Below, piece after piece: positions 1 to 8,357 of a stretch of 64,000 nt of DNA. How positions within the stretch are numbered: the stretch's first letter is position 1; every line of letters begins with the position of its first letter. The stretch is from Allobosea sp. ASV33 (GTDB lineage: Bacteria; Pseudomonadota; Alphaproteobacteria; Rhizobiales; Beijerinckiaceae). Location: assembly GCF_016428755.1 (NCBI RefSeq), contig NZ_JAELTI010000009.1, positions 27,640 through 91,639 on the forward strand, written 5' to 3'. The position numbers and the translations under genes are program-made. Below the pieces are notes generated by a model that had not been told where the DNA came from, did no database searches, and worked only from the letters and a program-made list of their open reading frames with translations.

Positions 1-553
1 AGGCCGCGCCGATGGCGCCGCCGGCCGCGCAGCCGACCATGAGCCGCATATCCGCCCGGCGCAGGCGCAAGCGGCGGCCGATATGCGAGGCGAGCCCGCT
101 CGCGGCCTGCGTATAGCCGGCTTCCAACCCGACCGAGGCGCCGGCACCACTGGAGCCCATGGTCTGGAGCGCGACGAAGACGCTGTCGCGCAAGGACATG
201 CGCCCGCCATGCAAGGCATTGGCCTCGATCGGGTCGATCGGCTGCTTGCGGCGGCGGAAGAACAGCCAGGAGGCGCAGCCGATGGCGAGGCCGCCGAGCA
301 CCGGCCCGGCAATGGCCCGCCAGGGCGGGATCGTGGTGGTGATCGAGAGCCGCGCGCCATGCTCCAGCCCGAAGATCACCTCATGCAGGAGCTGCGTCGT
401 GAAGGACATCGCTAGCACGGTCAGCCCCGCGAGCACGCCGACCACGGAAGCCAGCACCACGATGCCGATTTCGCTGGACCGGACGAGCGCGCGCCAGCCC
501 TGCGATCCATCGCTGGTCCCGGCCGGGGTTTCGGTGGCTTTCACGGTGATCAC
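1..553 (-). CDS. CLC-family chloride channel/transporter, C-terminus cut by window edge
   Basis: N-terminal 184 codons of an integral membrane CLC protein that moves chloride (or chloride/proton) across the inner membrane. The translation has a hydrophobic helix near residues 20-45 and the stretch GSSGAGASVGLEAGYTQ. This aligns with the CLC selectivity/gating segment, and the Glu of GLEAG falls where GREGP places the gating glutamate. An in-frame TGA lies just upstream, so the start must be GTG at 553 or 544; I chose 553. The rest of the gene lies to the left of the window. It follows the Lrp-type gene on the same strand after 105 bases. Whether it is a channel or an antiporter cannot be decided from this fragment. 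Confidence 0.8.
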   Translation of the reverse strand, partial: MITVKATETPAGTSDGSQGWRALVRSSEIGIVVLASVVGVLAGLTVLAMSFTTQLLHEVIFGLEHGARLSITTTIPPWRAIAGPVLGGLAIGCASWLFFRRRKQPIDPIEANALHGGRMSLRDSVFVALQTMGSSGAGASVGLEAGYTQAASGLASHIGRRLRLRRADMRLMVGCAAGGAIGAA

Positions 554-658
554 GGCAAGGCCCGTCAGGCTCGTTCGTCACGTCCGCACGCGGTCGCATA
601 TCGAAGCGGCCGGAACAAGACGCCTCGGCAATAGCAGCCCTGTTTTCGCCGCAAGGCG

Positions 659-1138
659 CTAGGAAATCGGCACGGCAAGGCCCGTCTTGACCCGGTCCAT
701 CGCGACGAAGGAACGGAACTTGCGGATATTGGGATTGGCGAAGAACAGGCGCCGCGTCAGCGCCTCATAGGCCGCCATGCTCGGCACCAGCACGACCAGC
801 ATGAAATCGACCTCGCCGGTGACGTAATAGCATTGCTGCACCTCGGGCGCGGCGAGGAAGGCGCTCTTGGCCACGTCGATATCGGGCGCGGTCTCGCTGA
901 CCAGCTCGATCTCGACGAAAACAGTGATCGGATGGCCGAGCGCGGCGGGATCGACCACCGCGACATTGGCGCGGATGACGCCGTTCGCTTCCATCCGGCG
1001 GATGCGGCGCTGCACGGCCGGCGCCGACAGGTTGACGCGCTCGCCGATCACCCGCTGCGGCGTGGTGTTGTCCCGCTGGAGGATCGCGAGGATCGCGCGA
1101 TCGAAAGCGTCTAGATCGTGAGCGGTCGGCTCGGCCAT
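659..1138 (-). CDS. Lrp/AsnC family transcriptional regulator
   Basis: 159-residue DNA-binding regulator of the feast/famine family, usual length for the family. Residues about 8-60 form the AsnC-type helix-turn-helix (LSAPAVQRRIRRMEANGVI is the recognition part). Residues about 70-150 form the ligand-binding RAM domain with the YYVTGEVDFML core. It is divergent from the diaminopropionate ammonia-lyase gene with about 100 bases between start codons. Lrp regulators often control the neighbouring amino-acid catabolic gene, so it may sense an amino acid and regulate that lyase; this is inference. No clear operator was recognised in the shared intergenic region. Confidence 0.9.
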   Translation of the reverse strand: MAEPTAHDLDAFDRAILAILQRDNTTPQRVIGERVNLSAPAVQRRIRRMEANGVIRANVAVVDPAALGHPITVFVEIELVSETAPDIDVAKSAFLAAPEVQQCYYVTGEVDFMLVVLVPSMAAYEALTRRLFFANPNIRKFRSFVAMDRVKTGLAVPIS

Positions 1139-1242
1139 GCCTCATCCTGAGAAAGAAACTTGCAAGGGCACGCGCCAAATCCAGCGCCTTTTTCACCTCG
1201 GATGCAATATCCATTCAGGCAACCCTGCCAGACGAGGCCGCC

Positions 1243-2427
1243 ATGTTCCTGCTCAACCATCATCCGGACTACCGCACCGCCCTGCACCCGGAGGATGTCG
1301 CGACGCTGGGACCCGCCGGCGCGGACGCGATCACCGCGCATCTGGCGCAGCGGCCGAACCATGTGACGACACCGCTGCACAACCTGCCGGCGCTGGCTGC
1401 CGCGCTCGGCATCGGCGCACTCTTCATCAAGGACGAAGGCCAGCGCCTTGGTCTCGGCAGCTTCAAGGCACTCGGCGGCGCCTACGCGGTGATCCGGCTG
1501 GCGCTGGAAGCCGCTTCCGACAAGCTCAGCCGGCCACTCGGCGATGCCGACATGAACGATCCCGCCGTGCGCGAGGCAGCGGCCGGCATGACCTTCGCCT
1601 GCGCGACCGACGGCAACCATGGCCGCTCGGTCGCGCAGGGCGCGCAACTGCTGGGTGCGAAGGCCGTGATCTTCGTCCATGGCGGCGTCAGCGACGAGCG
1701 CGTCGCCGCCATCGCCCGCTTCGGCGCCGAGATGGTGCGCGTCGATGGCACCTATGACGATTCCGTGGTCGAGGCCGCCCGCGTCGCGACGCAGCGCGGC
1801 TGGACTATCGTCTCCGACACCTCCTGGGACGGTTACGAGCGCATCCCGGGCCTGGTCATGCAGGGTTACACCGCCATCGCCCGCGAGGGGCTGGGGCAGA
1901 TGCCGCAGCGGCCGACCCATGTCTTCGTGCAGGCTGGCGTCGGCGGCATCGCCGCCGCGCTTGCCGCGCAAATGGAAACGAGTCTTGGCGACGAGCGGCC
2001 GTTCTTCACGGTGGTCGAGCCGTCGCGCGCGGCTTGCATCTTCGAGGCGGCCAAGAGCGGCAAGCCCGGCAAGATCCCGCATGGCGCTCCGACCGTGATG
2101 GCGATGCTCGAATGCTACGATCCCTCGCCGCTGGCGTTGCGCGTGCTCTATCGCGCCGCCGATGCCTTCATGACCGCCGAGGATTCCGATGCCGTCGAGG
2201 CGATGAACCGGCTCGCCCGGCCGGCTGCTGGCGACCCGGCCATCGTCGCAGGCGAGAGCGGATCGGCCGGGCTCGCCGGCCTGCTTGCGGCCCTGCGCGA
2301 TCCGCAGGCCCGTGCCGCGCTGAAGCTCGACAGCAGCTCCCGCGTCTTCCTCGTCAATACGGAGGGCGCGACCGACCCGGCGCGCTATGCCGAGCTCGTC
2401 GGGCTGAAGCCGGAGGAGGTCGCGTGA
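1243..2427 (+). CDS. dpaL: Diaminopropionate ammonia-lyase (PLP enzyme)
   Basis: 394-residue fold-type II PLP enzyme that converts 2,3-diaminopropionate to pyruvate and two ammonia molecules in the cytoplasm. The PLP lysine lies in GLGSFKALGGAYAV (about residues 72-85). The ATDGNHGRSVAQGA segment and the glycine-rich loop QAGVGGIAAALAAQ match the YgeX/DpaL family, and the length is normal. The ATG at 1243 follows a GAGG-like sequence. The divergent Lrp-type gene lies upstream and a GST gene begins 2 bases after the stop, which suggests one operon. Related members act on threonine or serine, so the substrate rests on family similarity. Confidence 0.88.
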   Translation: MFLLNHHPDYRTALHPEDVATLGPAGADAITAHLAQRPNHVTTPLHNLPALAAALGIGALFIKDEGQRLGLGSFKALGGAYAVIRLALEAASDKLSRPLGDADMNDPAVREAAAGMTFACATDGNHGRSVAQGAQLLGAKAVIFVHGGVSDERVAAIARFGAEMVRVDGTYDDSVVEAARVATQRGWTIVSDTSWDGYERIPGLVMQGYTAIAREGLGQMPQRPTHVFVQAGVGGIAAALAAQMETSLGDERPFFTVVEPSRAACIFEAAKSGKPGKIPHGAPTVMAMLECYDPSPLALRVLYRAADAFMTAEDSDAVEAMNRLARPAAGDPAIVAGESGSAGLAGLLAALRDPQARAALKLDSSSRVFLVNTEGATDPARYAELVGLKPEEVA

Positions 2428-2429
2428 CC

Positions 2430-3101
2430 ATGCAAGCGACCGACCGACTGACCCTCCATTCGCAAGGCCATTCGCCCTATGCGCGCAAGACCATCGTCTT
2501 CGCGCATGAGGCGGGCATCGCCGACCGGCTCGCGATCATCGACCAGGAGACGAGCCCGACCAATCGCAATCCTGAGGTCTTCGCCGTCAATCCGCTCGGC
2601 AAGGTGCCGGTCCTGATCACGCCGGAAGCCGGGGCGATCTTCGACTCCCTGGTGATCTGCGATTATCTCGACGGGCTGCATGGCGGGCGCCGTCTGATCC
2701 CGGCTGAGGGCAAGGCGCGCTGGCAGGCTTTGCGCCTGCATGCCATCGCGCAAGGGCTTTGCGATGCCGGCATCGCGCTGCGCTGGGAGACGCTGCGCCG
2801 GCCGGAGCATCTGCGCTATCTCCCGCTGCAGGAGGGGCAGACGGCCAAGCTCGTCGAGAGCTTCGACGTGCTGGAGCGCAGCCAAAGCTTCGACGAGCCC
2901 GTCCATATCGGCCATATCGGGCTGGCGACGGCGCTCGCATGGCTGGAATTCCGCGACCTGCCGGATTTCCGCAGCGGCCGGCCGCGACTGACACGCTGGT
3001 ATGAGGCCTTCTCGGAGCGCCCCTCGATGCGAGCAACGGCCTATCACGGCGAAACGCAGGACCGGCCGACGGCTCAAGGCCATTGCGGGATGACCGGCTG
3101 A
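2430..3101 (+). CDS. Glutathione S-transferase family protein
   Basis: 223-residue soluble protein with a thioredoxin-like N-domain (residues about 5-80; SPYARKTIVFAHEAGI is the glutathione-site region and NPLGKVPVL the cis-proline loop) followed by an all-helical C-domain. The ATG at 2430 is 2 bases beyond the dpaL stop, with the GGAGG of the dpaL 3' end (CCGGAGGAGG) as ribosome binding site, so translation is probably coupled. GSTs conjugate or reduce substrates with glutathione. Here the partner may be a reactive product of amino-acid catabolism, but the sequence does not show the substrate. Confidence 0.88.
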   Translation: MQATDRLTLHSQGHSPYARKTIVFAHEAGIADRLAIIDQETSPTNRNPEVFAVNPLGKVPVLITPEAGAIFDSLVICDYLDGLHGGRRLIPAEGKARWQALRLHAIAQGLCDAGIALRWETLRRPEHLRYLPLQEGQTAKLVESFDVLERSQSFDEPVHIGHIGLATALAWLEFRDLPDFRSGRPRLTRWYEAFSERPSMRATAYHGETQDRPTAQGHCGMTG

Positions 3102-3156
3102 CGTCGTAGCAGGGCCTGGCAGCGCGGCCTTTCCCCGGCCGTGCCGGAGGCAGCGC

Positions 3157-4353
3157 ATGAAGCTTCGTCCCGATACGCTGGCGATGACCGCCGTCCTCGC
3201 GATGCTGACGGCGCTCGGGCCCCTCTCGACCGATTTCTATCTGCCGTCCTTGCCGGAGATCGCGCGGGTGATGCAGACGGATGTCGCCGGCGCGCAGGCG
3301 ACGCTCTCGTCCTTCCTCTTTGGCTATGCCGCCGGGCAGATCTTCTGGGGGCCGCTTTCCGACAGGCTGGGGCGCAAGCCGATCCTGTTCGCGGGGCTCG
3401 GGCTGTTCTCGCTGGCGACGCTGGCCTGCGCCTTCGCGCCCTCGATCGAGGCGCTCACCATCGCGCGGGCCTTCCAGGCGCTCGGCGCCTCCGGCCCGAT
3501 CGTGCTCGGCCGCGCGATGGTGCGCGACCTCTATGACGGGGTGCGGGCGGGGCGCGAGCTGGCTCGGATGGGCATGATCATGGGGCTGGTGCCGGCGATC
3601 GCACCGGTGATCGGCGGCGTGCTGCAGGTCGCCTTCGGCTGGCGCTCGACCTTCCTCGCCTCGCTCGCCTTCGGGTTGGCCCTCGCCGTCGTCATCCTCA
3701 CGGTGATGCCGGAGACGTTAAAGGCACGCTCGGCGCAACCGCTCTCCCTCGCCAGCATCTTCCGCGGCTTCGGGACGCTGCTGCACAACCGTGCCTTCCG
3801 CGTCTATGTCGCGCTGACGGCGCTGGCTTATGCCGGGCTCTTCGCCTTCATCTCGGGCTCGTCCTTCGTGCTGATCGGCATCTACGGGCTGACGCCGATC
3901 GAATACGGCTTCTCCTTCGGCTTCGGCGTGCTCGGCTTCATCACCGGCACGATCATCGCCCAGCGCCTCGTCGGGCGACGCGGCATGGACGGCGTCATCG
4001 CGATCGGCGTCGCCTGCCTCGCGGGCGGCGGGGTGATCATGCTGATCTGCGTGCTCTCCGGCCTCGGCGGCGCAGCCGGTGTCGTCGTGCCGATGGCGCT
4101 CTATGCCTGCGGCGTTGGGCTGACCATGCCGCAGGCCCAGGCCTCGGCGATGATGCCTTTCCCCGACCGGGCCGGCGCGGCCTCATCCTTCAACGGGCTC
4201 TGCCAGATGCTGCTCTCGGCCTGCGTCGGGCTGCTCGTCGGGCATCTCCTGAAGAACGCCGCGCTGCCCTTGCCGCTGGTGATGGCGGCGCTGGGCGTGG
4301 CGTCCCTGGTGCTGTTCCGCGCGACGCGGGAAATCCGGGCGGCGAAGGCCTAG
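3157..4353 (+). CDS. Bcr/CflA-type multidrug MFS exporter
   Basis: 398-residue inner-membrane transporter of the major facilitator superfamily with about 12 predicted helices. The N-terminal GPLSTDFYLPSLP sequence is the hallmark of the Bcr/CflA drug:proton antiporter family. The loop 2-3 motif A (GPLSDRLGRKP) and motif C region (GLVPAIAPVIGG) are intact. Known members export bicyclomycin, sulfonamides or chloramphenicol; the substrate here is unknown. The gene ends 3 bases from the end of the convergent PBP1A gene, with no room for a separate terminator. Confidence 0.9.
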   Translation: MKLRPDTLAMTAVLAMLTALGPLSTDFYLPSLPEIARVMQTDVAGAQATLSSFLFGYAAGQIFWGPLSDRLGRKPILFAGLGLFSLATLACAFAPSIEALTIARAFQALGASGPIVLGRAMVRDLYDGVRAGRELARMGMIMGLVPAIAPVIGGVLQVAFGWRSTFLASLAFGLALAVVILTVMPETLKARSAQPLSLASIFRGFGTLLHNRAFRVYVALTALAYAGLFAFISGSSFVLIGIYGLTPIEYGFSFGFGVLGFITGTIIAQRLVGRRGMDGVIAIGVACLAGGGVIMLICVLSGLGGAAGVVVPMALYACGVGLTMPQAQASAMMPFPDRAGAASSFNGLCQMLLSACVGLLVGHLLKNAALPLPLVMAALGVASLVLFRATREIRAAKA

Positions 4354-4356
4354 GCT

Positions 4357-6513
4357 TCAGCCGCCGAAGAGCCGCTCGAAGAAGTTCTTCTCTTGCGGGG
4401 CCGGGGGCACCCAGGCGCGATCGCCGGTCGGTGGCGGCGCTTCCTGCTGGCGGACCTCCGCGACCGGGGCGCCGTCGCCGAGCGTCTTCGGGGCGCCCTG
4501 CCAGAGGCCTCCCGGCAGCGGAATGGGCTGCGCCCCGGCATGGGCAGCCTTCATGTACTTGCCCCAGATCTCGCCGGGCAGGCCGCTGCCGGTGACGCGC
4601 TTCATCTTCGAATTGTCGTCGTTGCCGACCCAGACGGCCGTGACGAGCTTGGCGGTGAAGCCGACGAACCAGGCGTCGCCATAATCCTGCGTCGTGCCGG
4701 ACTTGCCGCCGACCTGCCAGCCCGGGATGTTGAACTTGCTGCCGGTGCCGCCGTTCATCACGCCGTAGAACATCATATCGATCATGGCGAGTTGCTGCGG
4801 CTGGATGACCTGGCCGAGGCCTGCGGCCTTGCGGGCATAGACCACCTTGCCGTTGGTCTGGCGGACCTCGCGGATGACATAGGGCAGCACCGACTGGCCG
4901 CCATTGGCGAAGGTCGCGTAGGCGGCGGTCATCTCCAGCGGGGTGACCTCCGAAGTGCCGAGCGCGAGCGACATGTTCGGCTGCAGGGCCGAGGTTATGC
5001 CGAGGCGCTGGGCGGTGCGGATGACCTCCTTGGGCGTCACCTCCTGGATCAGCCGCGCGGCGACGGTGTTGAGCGAATGCTGCATCGCCGTCGCCAAGGT
5101 CACCGGGCCGCGATAGGTGCGCGAATAGTTCTCCGGTTCCCAGCCCTTGATCGAGACCGGGGCGTCGTCGCGGATGGTGTCCGGCGTCATGCCCTTTTCG
5201 AGCGCCGTGAGATAGACGAAGGGCTTGAAGGACGAGCCCGGCTGGCGGCGCGCGGCCGTGGCGCGGTTGAACTGGCTCTTGGTGTAGTCGCGGCCACCGA
5301 TCAGCGCGCGGATCGCGCCGTCCGGCGCGAGCGAGACGACCGCGCCCTGCGAGGCGTTCAGCTTGGCGCCCTGCGCCGAGAGCGCATCGACCAGCGTCGT
5401 CTCGGCCGAGGCCTGCAGCTTCGAGTCGATCGAGGTCAGGACGGTGACGTCACCCTCGACCGCGCCGATGAAGTCGTCGAGCACGTCCATGACGTAGTCG
5501 GCCGCATAATTGACCGAGCCCGCCCCGACGCGCTCGGGCACCTCGGCCGGCGCCGTCAGCGCGGTCTTGGCCGCGGCCTGCGTGATGAAGCCCTGATCGG
5601 CCATCGCGGCGATGACGAGCTGGGCGCGCTTCTCGGCCAGATCGGGATTGCGGTTGGGCGCCAGACGCGAGGGGGCCTGGACGAGGCCGGCGAGCATCGC
5701 CGCCTCCGCGATCGTCACCGAGCGCGCCGACTTGTTGAAATAGCGCTGCGCCGCAGCCTCGACGCCATAGGCGCCCGAGCCGAAATAGACGCGGTTGAGA
5801 TAAAGCTCGAGGATCTGATCCTTGGTGTAGGTGCGCTCCAGCCAGAGCGCCAGGATCGCCTCCTGGATCTTGCGGGCGGCGGTGCGCTCCTGCGTCAGGA
5901 ACAGGTTCTTGGCGAGCTGCTGAGTCAGCGTCGAGCCGCCCTGCATGCCGCCGCGGCCGCGCAGATTGTTGACGACGGCGCGTGTGATGCCGACCGGGTC
6001 GATGCCGAAATGCTCGTAGAAGCGCCGGTCCTCGATGGCGACGAACGCCTTCGGCAGATAGGGCGGGATCTCTCCGATGGTGACGGTGCGCCCGCCGGTC
6101 TCGCCGCGATTGGCGAGCAGCGCGCCGTCGGCGGCCAGGATCGCGATGTTGGGCGGCCGTTTCGGCACGGTGAGCTGGTTGATCGGCGGCAATTGCGAGG
6201 CGTGGTAGGCGATCAGGCCGCCGACGCCGATGACGCACCAGAGGCCGAGCACCATCGACCAGTAGAACAGGCCACCGAGCAGCGAGCGCCGCCGGCGCCC
6301 GCGACGCTTGCCGCCCCCGCTGCCACCGCCACGCTTGTCGCGCTTCGGCGGGTTGCGGAGCTGCCGGCTCGGCTCGGGCTGCGCCGCGGCCTTCTGGAAG
6401 CGGGTGGGACGATCGTCTGGAGAAAGGCGCATGTCACCGTCCACGTGGCGCTCGCCACGCTCATAACCAAAGGAGGGCTCGCGCCGCTCGCCTCGTGCAA
6501 TCCGGTCGTTCAT
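4357..6513 (-). CDS. mrcA: Penicillin-binding protein 1A, bifunctional peptidoglycan synthase
   Basis: 718-residue class A PBP that polymerises glycan strands and cross-links peptides in the periplasm. A basic, Gly/Arg-rich cytoplasmic tail of about 78 residues precedes one membrane anchor (about 79-103). The GT51 domain carries catalytic Glu161 in EDRRFYEHFG and the QGGSTLTQQLAKN motif. The transpeptidase domain has all three motifs: SxxK at S427-K430, SLN at 480-482 and KSGTT from 604. Length and architecture match PBP1a. The ATG at 6513 is the only plausible start. The C-terminus is Pro/Gln-rich. The gene converges with the MFS exporter. Confidence 0.95.
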   Translation of the reverse strand: MNDRIARGERREPSFGYERGERHVDGDMRLSPDDRPTRFQKAAAQPEPSRQLRNPPKRDKRGGGSGGGKRRGRRRRSLLGGLFYWSMVLGLWCVIGVGGLIAYHASQLPPINQLTVPKRPPNIAILAADGALLANRGETGGRTVTIGEIPPYLPKAFVAIEDRRFYEHFGIDPVGITRAVVNNLRGRGGMQGGSTLTQQLAKNLFLTQERTAARKIQEAILALWLERTYTKDQILELYLNRVYFGSGAYGVEAAAQRYFNKSARSVTIAEAAMLAGLVQAPSRLAPNRNPDLAEKRAQLVIAAMADQGFITQAAAKTALTAPAEVPERVGAGSVNYAADYVMDVLDDFIGAVEGDVTVLTSIDSKLQASAETTLVDALSAQGAKLNASQGAVVSLAPDGAIRALIGGRDYTKSQFNRATAARRQPGSSFKPFVYLTALEKGMTPDTIRDDAPVSIKGWEPENYSRTYRGPVTLATAMQHSLNTVAARLIQEVTPKEVIRTAQRLGITSALQPNMSLALGTSEVTPLEMTAAYATFANGGQSVLPYVIREVRQTNGKVVYARKAAGLGQVIQPQQLAMIDMMFYGVMNGGTGSKFNIPGWQVGGKSGTTQDYGDAWFVGFTAKLVTAVWVGNDDNSKMKRVTGSGLPGEIWGKYMKAAHAGAQPIPLPGGLWQGAPKTLGDGAPVAEVRQQEAPPPTGDRAWVPPAPQEKNFFERLFGG

Positions 6514-6793
6514 CCTGCCCCGTTTTCGGCCGCCAAGCCGCCTCGCAAATGCGGTCAGGTCACACAGGATTCAAACATGGCGCTTTTAAGGGTTCGTAAA
6601 GCGTGCAGCGCGGCGCGGCGGACATAGTTGTCGCGCAAACGTGATCAAGCTTGCAAACACGCAAACGAAATCGTCAACGAGCCGGATATTGCGCAAGCTT
6701 TAGCAGGTTGACTACAAGCGCCTCACCCATGCGGTCATGGCGGTGCCCTGAGGCGAGCTGCTCGACCCACCCTTCGTCAAAGAGGCCTATTCC

Positions 6794-7186
6794 ATGCAGT
6801 CGCTCAATCGCTACGCACCGCATTTCCTCGGTGTCCTGCGCATCGTCACCGCGCTGATCTTCATCTCACACGGCACGCAGAAGCTGTTCGGCTTCCCGAT
6901 CATGCCGCCGAACGGCGCGCTGCCGCCGGCCTTCACGCTGTACTGGTTCGCGGGCGCTCTCGAACTTGTCGGCGGCCTGCTGGTCCTCGTCGGCTTCCAG
7001 ACCCGGATCGTCGCCTTCATCCTGTCGGGCCAGATGGCCTTCGCCTACTGGATGGCCCATGCGCCGAAGAGCCCGTTCCCCGTCGCCAATGGCGGCGATG
7101 CGGCGGTCCTCTACTGCTTCGTCTTCCTGTACCTCGTCTTCGCGGGCGCCGGCGCCTTCGCAATCGACAAGGACAGCCGCGGCTGA
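6794..7186 (+). CDS. DoxX family membrane protein
   Basis: 130-residue protein with four predicted membrane helices, typical of DoxX/YphA-like proteins. The conserved start LRIVTALIFISHGTQKLFG and the GALELVGGLLVLVGFQTR motif are both present. Members of the family are linked to oxidative or thiol stress and some to quinone-coupled oxidation, but the biochemical role of this subgroup is unsettled. It stands alone, divergent from the PBP1A gene after a 280-base gap, and converges on thioredoxin through a shared terminator. Its position next to trxA hints at redox work but proves nothing. Confidence 0.88.
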   Translation: MQSLNRYAPHFLGVLRIVTALIFISHGTQKLFGFPIMPPNGALPPAFTLYWFAGALELVGGLLVLVGFQTRIVAFILSGQMAFAYWMAHAPKSPFPVANGGDAAVLYCFVFLYLVFAGAGAFAIDKDSRG

Positions 7187-7203
7187 GCCTCAAGCATTCG
7201 AAC

Positions 7204-7238
7204 AAAAAAGGCCCGCCTCCTGCCGGAGGCGGGCCTTT
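7204..7238. terminator. Bidirectional rho-independent terminator between doxX and trxA
   Basis: An 11-bp GC-rich perfect stem (7210-7220 with 7225-7235, loop TGCC) is followed by TTT on the plus strand. It is preceded by AAAAAA, which is a U-tract for minus-strand transcripts. It lies between two convergent genes and can serve both. Confidence 0.9.
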
Positions 7239-7259
7239 CGATTCAGGCCGCAGCGCGAA

Positions 7260-7580
7260 TCAGACCGCCGCGGAAATCCAGCGCGAGAGATCGCTCTTGG
7301 GGGCGGCGCCGACTTTCTGCGAGGCGAGCTTGCCGTCCTTGAACAGCATCAGCGTCGGGATCGAGCGGATGCCGAACTGGGCCGGGATTTGCTGATTCTC
7401 GTCGACATTCATCTTGACGATCTTGACCTTGCCGTTGAGCTCGGTCGCGATTTCCTCGAGCGCCGGGCCGATCATGCGGCAGGGGCCGCACCATTCCGCC
7501 CAGAAATCCACCACGACCGGCTCGGACGACTTCAGCACGTCGGCCTCGAAGCTCTGATCGGTAACCTTGCTCGTTGCCAT
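7260..7580 (-). CDS. trxA: Thioredoxin
   Basis: 106-residue cytoplasmic thiol-disulfide reductant. The WCGPC active site is at residues 30-34, and the cis-proline loop (RSIPTLMLF) and normal length identify TrxA. I chose the ATG at 7580 because AAAGGCGG lies just upstream and the protein then starts like other thioredoxins; the reading frame continues 13 codons further upstream without resemblance to the family. In many rhizobia trxA follows addA. Here a DUF1345 gene sits between them in the same direction, and a 117-base gap separates trxA from it. Confidence 0.96.
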   Translation of the reverse strand: MATSKVTDQSFEADVLKSSEPVVVDFWAEWCGPCRMIGPALEEIATELNGKVKIVKMNVDENQQIPAQFGIRSIPTLMLFKDGKLASQKVGAAPKSDLSRWISAAV

Positions 7581-7697
7581 GACTGGCCGCCTTTCGGTTT
7601 CAATGGGCGGCAATGCCACCCTTCGCCAGCGAAGCTATGAACGCCGGCCCCCCGGGTCAAGGCGCGTGCACCGCAGGGCTGAATCGTGCCGGCTGCG

Positions 7698-8357
7698 TCA
7701 CGAACCGCCCGAGACGAGGCTCGCCCCGACATTGATCGCCATCGCCAGGATCGAGGTGTTGAAGACGAAGGCGAGAATCGAGTGCAGCAGTACGACGCCG
7801 CGCGCCTCGCGTGTGGTCACGCCGACATCCGAGGTCTGCGAGGTGCAGCCGATCGTATAGGCGAAATACAGGAAATCGACATAGTCGGGATCGGCCTCGC
7901 CGGGGAAATCGAGACAGGGCTCCTTCCGGCCGCCGCGGTAGTAGACGCCGGCATAGTGCAGCGTGAAGAACGCGTGCAGCAGCGTCCATGAACACAGGAT
8001 CGTGACGCCGCCGAGCGCGAGATGAAGGCCGCGATCGGGGGCGGGCACGGCGCCGATGCCGGTAAGTTGAAGCACGATGGCGACAAGGCTCGCCCCCGTC
8101 GCCAGACAGGCGATGACGAGGATGGCGAAGGCGCCCTCGTCCTGCCGCTCGGCCCGCGCCCGGATCTGCTCGACCGTTTCGGTGAACATCGTCGTCGCCA
8201 GCAGACAAAGATAGACGATAGCCCCCGCATCCCAGGCGACCAACAGCCGCGTCGCCCAGCGCCAGTTGCCGGGCAGCAGCAGTGCGAGCAGGATGCCGGC
8301 GGCCAGAGCCGCCACAAGGCGCGGGCGCAGCGCGAGAGAATGAGGCAGGAGCTTCAT
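7698..8357 (-). CDS. DUF1345 family membrane protein
   Basis: 219-residue integral membrane protein with about five or six hydrophobic helices. It has the DUF1345 signature, including the late FAYTIGCTSQTSDV and LHSILAFVFNTSILAMAIN segments. The function of the family is unknown. The ATG at 8357 overlaps the addA stop as ATGA, so it is probably translated by re-initiation after addA. A longer upstream reading frame exists but runs through addA in another frame and is not credible. Its placement at the end of the addBA operon looks like hitch-hiking; no role in recombination can be inferred. Confidence 0.85.
   Translation of the reverse strand: MKLLPHSLALRPRLVAALAAGILLALLLPGNWRWATRLLVAWDAGAIVYLCLLATTMFTETVEQIRARAERQDEGAFAILVIACLATGASLVAIVLQLTGIGAVPAPDRGLHLALGGVTILCSWTLLHAFFTLHYAGVYYRGGRKEPCLDFPGEADPDYVDFLYFAYTIGCTSQTSDVGVTTREARGVVLLHSILAFVFNTSILAMAINVGASLVSGGS

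Noticed and set aside
4393..6627. 744-codon open frame opposite the PBP1A gene
   Set aside because: Shadow of a GC-rich coding strand: Arg/Leu/Asp-rich, no domain, while the opposite strand encodes complete PBP1A motifs.
6700..6740. TTGACT at 6708 as a -35 box for doxX
   Set aside because: No acceptable -10 sequence at 16-18 bases; left unannotated.
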